Source: Candidatus Bathyarchaeota archaeon (GTDB lineage: Archaea; Thermoproteota; Bathyarchaeia; Bathyarchaeales; UBA233). Taken from it: a DNA stretch of 17,969 nt. The stretch covers positions 1 through 17,969 of the forward strand of contig JARYMR010000018.1 of NCBI GenBank assembly GCA_029907045.1, given 5' to 3'. The notes under the pieces are model-generated. The model saw only the letters and a list, made by a program, of their open reading frames with translations. It did not search any database and was not told the origin of the DNA. Below are positions 15,349-17,969 of this stretch, one piece after another (the stretch's first letter is position 1; each line of letters begins with the position of its first letter). Position numbers and translations under genes: made by a program.

Positions 15349-15786
15349 ATGAAGAAAAAATATTCCTTGTTGTCTCTTGCCATAGCCGCCTTGCTTTTCA
15401 CAATTAGCCTTTCAACTATGCCTTCAGAAGAAACACAATGGCTTTGTTTCGCATGTGAAGATGGCAGAGTTGTTGACAAAACGCCATGTGAAGCTTTCAC
15501 GGTGAAAGTAACATTCAAGAACACTGGAAAATGCGAAGGAACATGGTCTATAAACATAGCTTTTGAAGGCGAAACTTGGACTTGGAGTGGAACACCGCAA
15601 ACATTAACCCTTAAACCATGCAAAACAAAAACTTTAACTTGGAATGGAACAGTTCCATGCGATGTCCCAATAAACTCAATAGCACGTCTAATAGTCTATT
15701 ATAATGACTCTTTTGTTGCGCTGAACTGGTGGATTCACGTTATCTCCGGGGCAGAACTAGCGATAACCTCCAGCACAGTAAAATAG
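15349..15786 (+). CDS. Exported six-cysteine protein with CARDB-like beta domain
   Basis: The 145-residue product starts with a clear signal peptide (KKK, then hydrophobic 6-22). The mature part is beta-rich and holds six cysteines (C33, C36, C47, C62, C91, C104), which could form three disulfides outside the cell. FTVKVTFKNTGKCEGTWSI and TLTLKPCKTKTLTWNG resemble CARDB/Ig-like adhesion domains, where strands follow 'v.v.v.N.G'. The ATG follows GGAGAAAGGAG. There is no C-terminal anchor. It stands alone between terminator-like sequence and a gap of about 160 bases. Surface role inferred; no ligand can be named. Confidence 0.75.
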   Translation: MKKKYSLLSLAIAALLFTISLSTMPSEETQWLCFACEDGRVVDKTPCEAFTVKVTFKNTGKCEGTWSINIAFEGETWTWSGTPQTLTLKPCKTKTLTWNGTVPCDVPINSIARLIVYYNDSFVALNWWIHVISGAELAITSSTVK

Positions 15787-15945
15787 GTTTATCACGATTA
15801 CAGGCGGTTATTCATTTCCCTTTTGTCAACGTATAATCAATGCTTCTGACAGCAATTCAAGAATTTTGAAATGTCCAATCTCTAGTGTTTCCATTAATAA
15901 AAGACTTTAAAAATTACTAATCTGTAAAGTACTGATAGAAGAAAC

Positions 15946-16341
15946 ATGGTATCGGATGATAACTTTGAGCAAGCTTTGAGTGAAGAAGAAAAGAAACTAG
16001 AGTCAGTAAAGGTATCATTTTACGCTTGTCTGGTGCTTGGATTTCTCTACATTGTCTTTGGGAGAGATCTAGTTGATTTCTATTTTGGCATAATGTGGAT
16101 ATTCCAAGCGTTTTTCAGCCTTTTGCGACTCAAATTCAGACGGGGAGAATTGTCAAGATGGGGTGAATTTGTTGAATGGCTTACCTTGATGGTATTTGCG
16201 GTCCCTGGTTTCTTGTTAGGTTTGATTTTCTTTTATCCTTGGGGAATAGCAGCAGGCGTCATTCTTGGTTGTCTTGTTTGGTTCGTATTTTGGCGGCTTT
16301 GGATAGACATTTATATTTGTAAAAACTGGCCCGCGTATTAG
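15946..16341 (+). CDS. Small four-TM membrane protein, unknown function
   Basis: The 131-residue product has a charged N-terminus (residues 1-21, EEEKKLES) and four likely membrane spans at about 24-39, 43-60, 78-97 and 100-120, separated by a basic loop (RLKFRRGELSRW). It is rich in Trp and Phe. No family is recognised. A TATA-like CTTTAAAAAT at 15905-15914 would give a leader of about ten bases, so translation is probably leaderless or nearly so. It looks monocistronic. Confidence 0.75.
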   Translation: MVSDDNFEQALSEEEKKLESVKVSFYACLVLGFLYIVFGRDLVDFYFGIMWIFQAFFSLLRLKFRRGELSRWGEFVEWLTLMVFAVPGFLLGLIFFYPWGIAAGVILGCLVWFVFWRLWIDIYICKNWPAY

Positions 16342-16468
16342 AAACAGACTTCCAAAAGAAAAACTTGGAACGCATCAGCGGCTACTTTAATGTATTTTTT
16401 AGTTAAAAATGTCATAAAAACTGATAAACACCAAATTCTCTATTCGCAACAAGAGGCGAAAAGCCAAA

Positions 16469-17956
16469 ATGGGTTGCGGCGTATTTGGGGCAATAAACTT
16501 CGAAGAACAGCCAATATTCCCATACCTTTACTGGGGCATGCGAGCCCAAAACCATAGGGGACACCAATCCCACGGCTTCTTAACATTCGATAATGGAAAA
16601 TTTCACATTCGCCGAAGCCTCGATCTCATACCAAAAATAAAGACAAGCGCCATCCAAGAATGGTTTGGACGTTTACCTGGGCGTATGGGTATAGCAAACG
16701 TTAGGTACACAACTTCTGGAAAATGCGACGAAAAATCCCTTATAAAGGGCACTCAACCAGTAACAGCCTCAAAAAATGGGTTGGAACTGGCTGTTTCCTT
16801 TAATGGTAATGTTGTTAATATATTCCAGGTTAAAGAGGAAATAAGCAAATATTTCCCGAAATTTTCTTATGAATGCGATGCCGACCTCATCTGCCACAAA
16901 CTCTTAATCGAACTATTAAAAAAGAAGGATATTGCATCTGCAGCAAAAACATGCATGGAAGAAATTGAAGGCGCCTTCTCCGTGGCGTGCATAACAAAAA
17001 ACGGTGAGTTCTTTGCCTTCAAAGACCCAAATGGCATAAGACCATTATGTGCTGGGCAAAGCGAAGACAAAAAAACCTATGCCTTCTCTTCAGAAACTGT
17101 AGGCTTAGACATAAACGGCTTCAAAAAAGCCTTTGAAATTGAACCAGGCGAACTCGTAACCCTTTCAAAGGATGGACTTCAAAGAGAGAAATTGGTGAAT
17201 GGGGGATGCAAGGCTTTCTGCGCCTTTGAATTTGCCTATTTCGCCAGACCAGACTCATGTTTTGACAACAGATATGTTTATGAAGTCAGGGAGGAGTTTG
17301 GAAGAAACCTTGTTAGAGAAAACCCAGAAATAGTCAAAAATGCAGACATAGTAATATCCATTCCAGAAACTGGTGACGACGCTGCCTTTGGGGTCCATGA
17401 GGGGTCTGGCTTAAAATGGGAAAGGGCTTCTAGAAGGCATCGTTTTGTAACTGAAAGAGCCTTCATTTTGCTAAATAGGGAGCGTTATGCAACCATAGAC
17501 CGGAAAATTAACATTATAGCCTCAAAAGTTGATGGAAAACGTGTAATAGTCACAGAAGACAGCATAGTACGAGGCGACACAACAAAAATTGTTATAGAGA
17601 AACTCCGTAGAATGGGAGCAAAGAAGGTTTATCTTTTCGTAACTTTTCCCCGCATAATTGGACCATGCTTTTATGGAATAGACATGGCAACATACGGTCA
17701 ACTAATAGGTTCAAAGCATACGGCAGAAGAAATAGCAAAAATAATAGGTGCAGATGCCGTCTGCTACCAGTCCATAGAAGGTTTCGTAAAAGCCACAGGA
17801 TTTAATCGCGACCAACTTTGTTTGGCATGTGTAACTGGCAAATATCCCACGCCATTGGCGCAAAAAATTGCGGATGAAATGAAGAAAAAATTCCTTGAAG
17901 GCTACGAGGAACAAGGGAGGCTTTACGAGATAACTGAAACCCTTCAAAAAGCTTAG
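16469..17956 (+). CDS. purF: Amidophosphoribosyltransferase (PurF), divergent [4Fe-4S] type
   Basis: The 495-residue protein joins an N-terminal glutaminase (class II, Ntn) to a PRPP-binding domain and would make phosphoribosylamine, the first step of purine synthesis. Visible: nucleophile Cys in MGCGVFG, NHRGHQSHGF (residues 28-37), VRYTTSGK with R79, FNGN (N112, G113), DPNGIRPL, and the PRPP loop VIVTEDSIVRGDTTK (359-373). C251 (CAFEFAYFARPDS), C400 (PCFYGIDMAT), C451 and C454 (CLACVTGKYPTP) match the four iron-sulfur ligands of Bacillus-type PurF. Oddities: Cys is third, so Met and Gly must both be removed; D370 replaces the usual Thr after VRG; and the flexible-loop region is unusual (SRRHRFVTERAF). 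GAGGCG precedes the ATG. A PurF paralogue with another role is possible. Confidence 0.85.
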   Translation: MGCGVFGAINFEEQPIFPYLYWGMRAQNHRGHQSHGFLTFDNGKFHIRRSLDLIPKIKTSAIQEWFGRLPGRMGIANVRYTTSGKCDEKSLIKGTQPVTASKNGLELAVSFNGNVVNIFQVKEEISKYFPKFSYECDADLICHKLLIELLKKKDIASAAKTCMEEIEGAFSVACITKNGEFFAFKDPNGIRPLCAGQSEDKKTYAFSSETVGLDINGFKKAFEIEPGELVTLSKDGLQREKLVNGGCKAFCAFEFAYFARPDSCFDNRYVYEVREEFGRNLVRENPEIVKNADIVISIPETGDDAAFGVHEGSGLKWERASRRHRFVTERAFILLNRERYATIDRKINIIASKVDGKRVIVTEDSIVRGDTTKIVIEKLRRMGAKKVYLFVTFPRIIGPCFYGIDMATYGQLIGSKHTAEEIAKIIGADAVCYQSIEGFVKATGFNRDQLCLACVTGKYPTPLAQKIADEMKKKFLEGYEEQGRLYEITETLQKA

Positions 17957-17969
17957 TGCCAAAAAAAAA

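Noticed and set aside
1..17969. tRNA genes, rRNA genes, CRISPR arrays, insertion sequences
   Set aside because: No tRNA-like T-loop/anticodon pattern, no regularly spaced repeats and no transposase frame was found by eye on either strand; a covariance-model scan would be needed to exclude a diverged tRNA.
17961..17969. Run of nine A at the right end
   Set aside because: Probably the end of a contig or window at a homopolymer just after the purF stop, not a biological feature that can be interpreted here.

Overview
The window looks like a piece of an archaeal chromosome, most likely a Bathyarchaeia-type member of the Thermoproteota. The evidence is an H/ACA-RNP gene gar1 overlapping a TFIIB gene (tfb), ribosomal protein L40e, the chromatin protein Alba, an archaeal KH-domain protein next to an archaeal-type aspartyl-tRNA synthetase, a DUF116 protein, BRE/TATA-like boxes before several genes, frequent TTG/GTG starts and some apparently leaderless genes. 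The lineage assignment rests on remembered protein families, not on a search.

Left third (1-6340) is accessory. It holds the start of a probable exported protein running off the left edge, a collagen-like (Gly-X-Y) membrane-anchored protein, a minus-strand cluster (about 2570 down to 1136) and a 1208-residue beta-propeller/sialidase-like protein with no visible signal peptide. The minus-strand cluster is the most unusual part. One open frame joins the first third of a diphosphomevalonate decarboxylase (GHMP family) to an ~80-residue, 12-cysteine, hydrophobic C-terminal domain that resembles halocin C8-type bacteriocins. A five-TM protein follows, through a 19-codon ORF that starts one base after the fusion's stop codon and overlaps the likely start of the TM gene. 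A bacteriocin/immunity pair carried on a hijacked metabolic-enzyme fragment is one reading. A degenerate pseudogene or a chimeric assembly are the main alternatives.

Middle (6500-12860) is informational and central metabolism: gar1-tfb from a clear promoter; two divergently transcribed small coiled-coil proteins with CxxC motifs; a small helical protein of unknown function; DUF116; L40e; then a minus-strand operon of an Lrp/AsnC-type regulator, sucC and sucD (succinyl-CoA ligase, giving substrate-level ATP or GTP, or succinyl-CoA).

Right third (12900-17969) has alba, then a KH-domain/zinc-binding gene and aspS. A GC-rich hairpin lies between alba and the KH gene and overlaps the latter's ribosome binding site. 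AspRS carries residues suggesting a non-discriminating enzyme (Asp-tRNA-Asp and Asp-tRNA-Asn). Then come a six-cysteine exported protein, a small four-TM protein, and a divergent [4Fe-4S]-type PurF (glutamine PRPP amidotransferase) that ends 13 bases before the window does, in a run of A.
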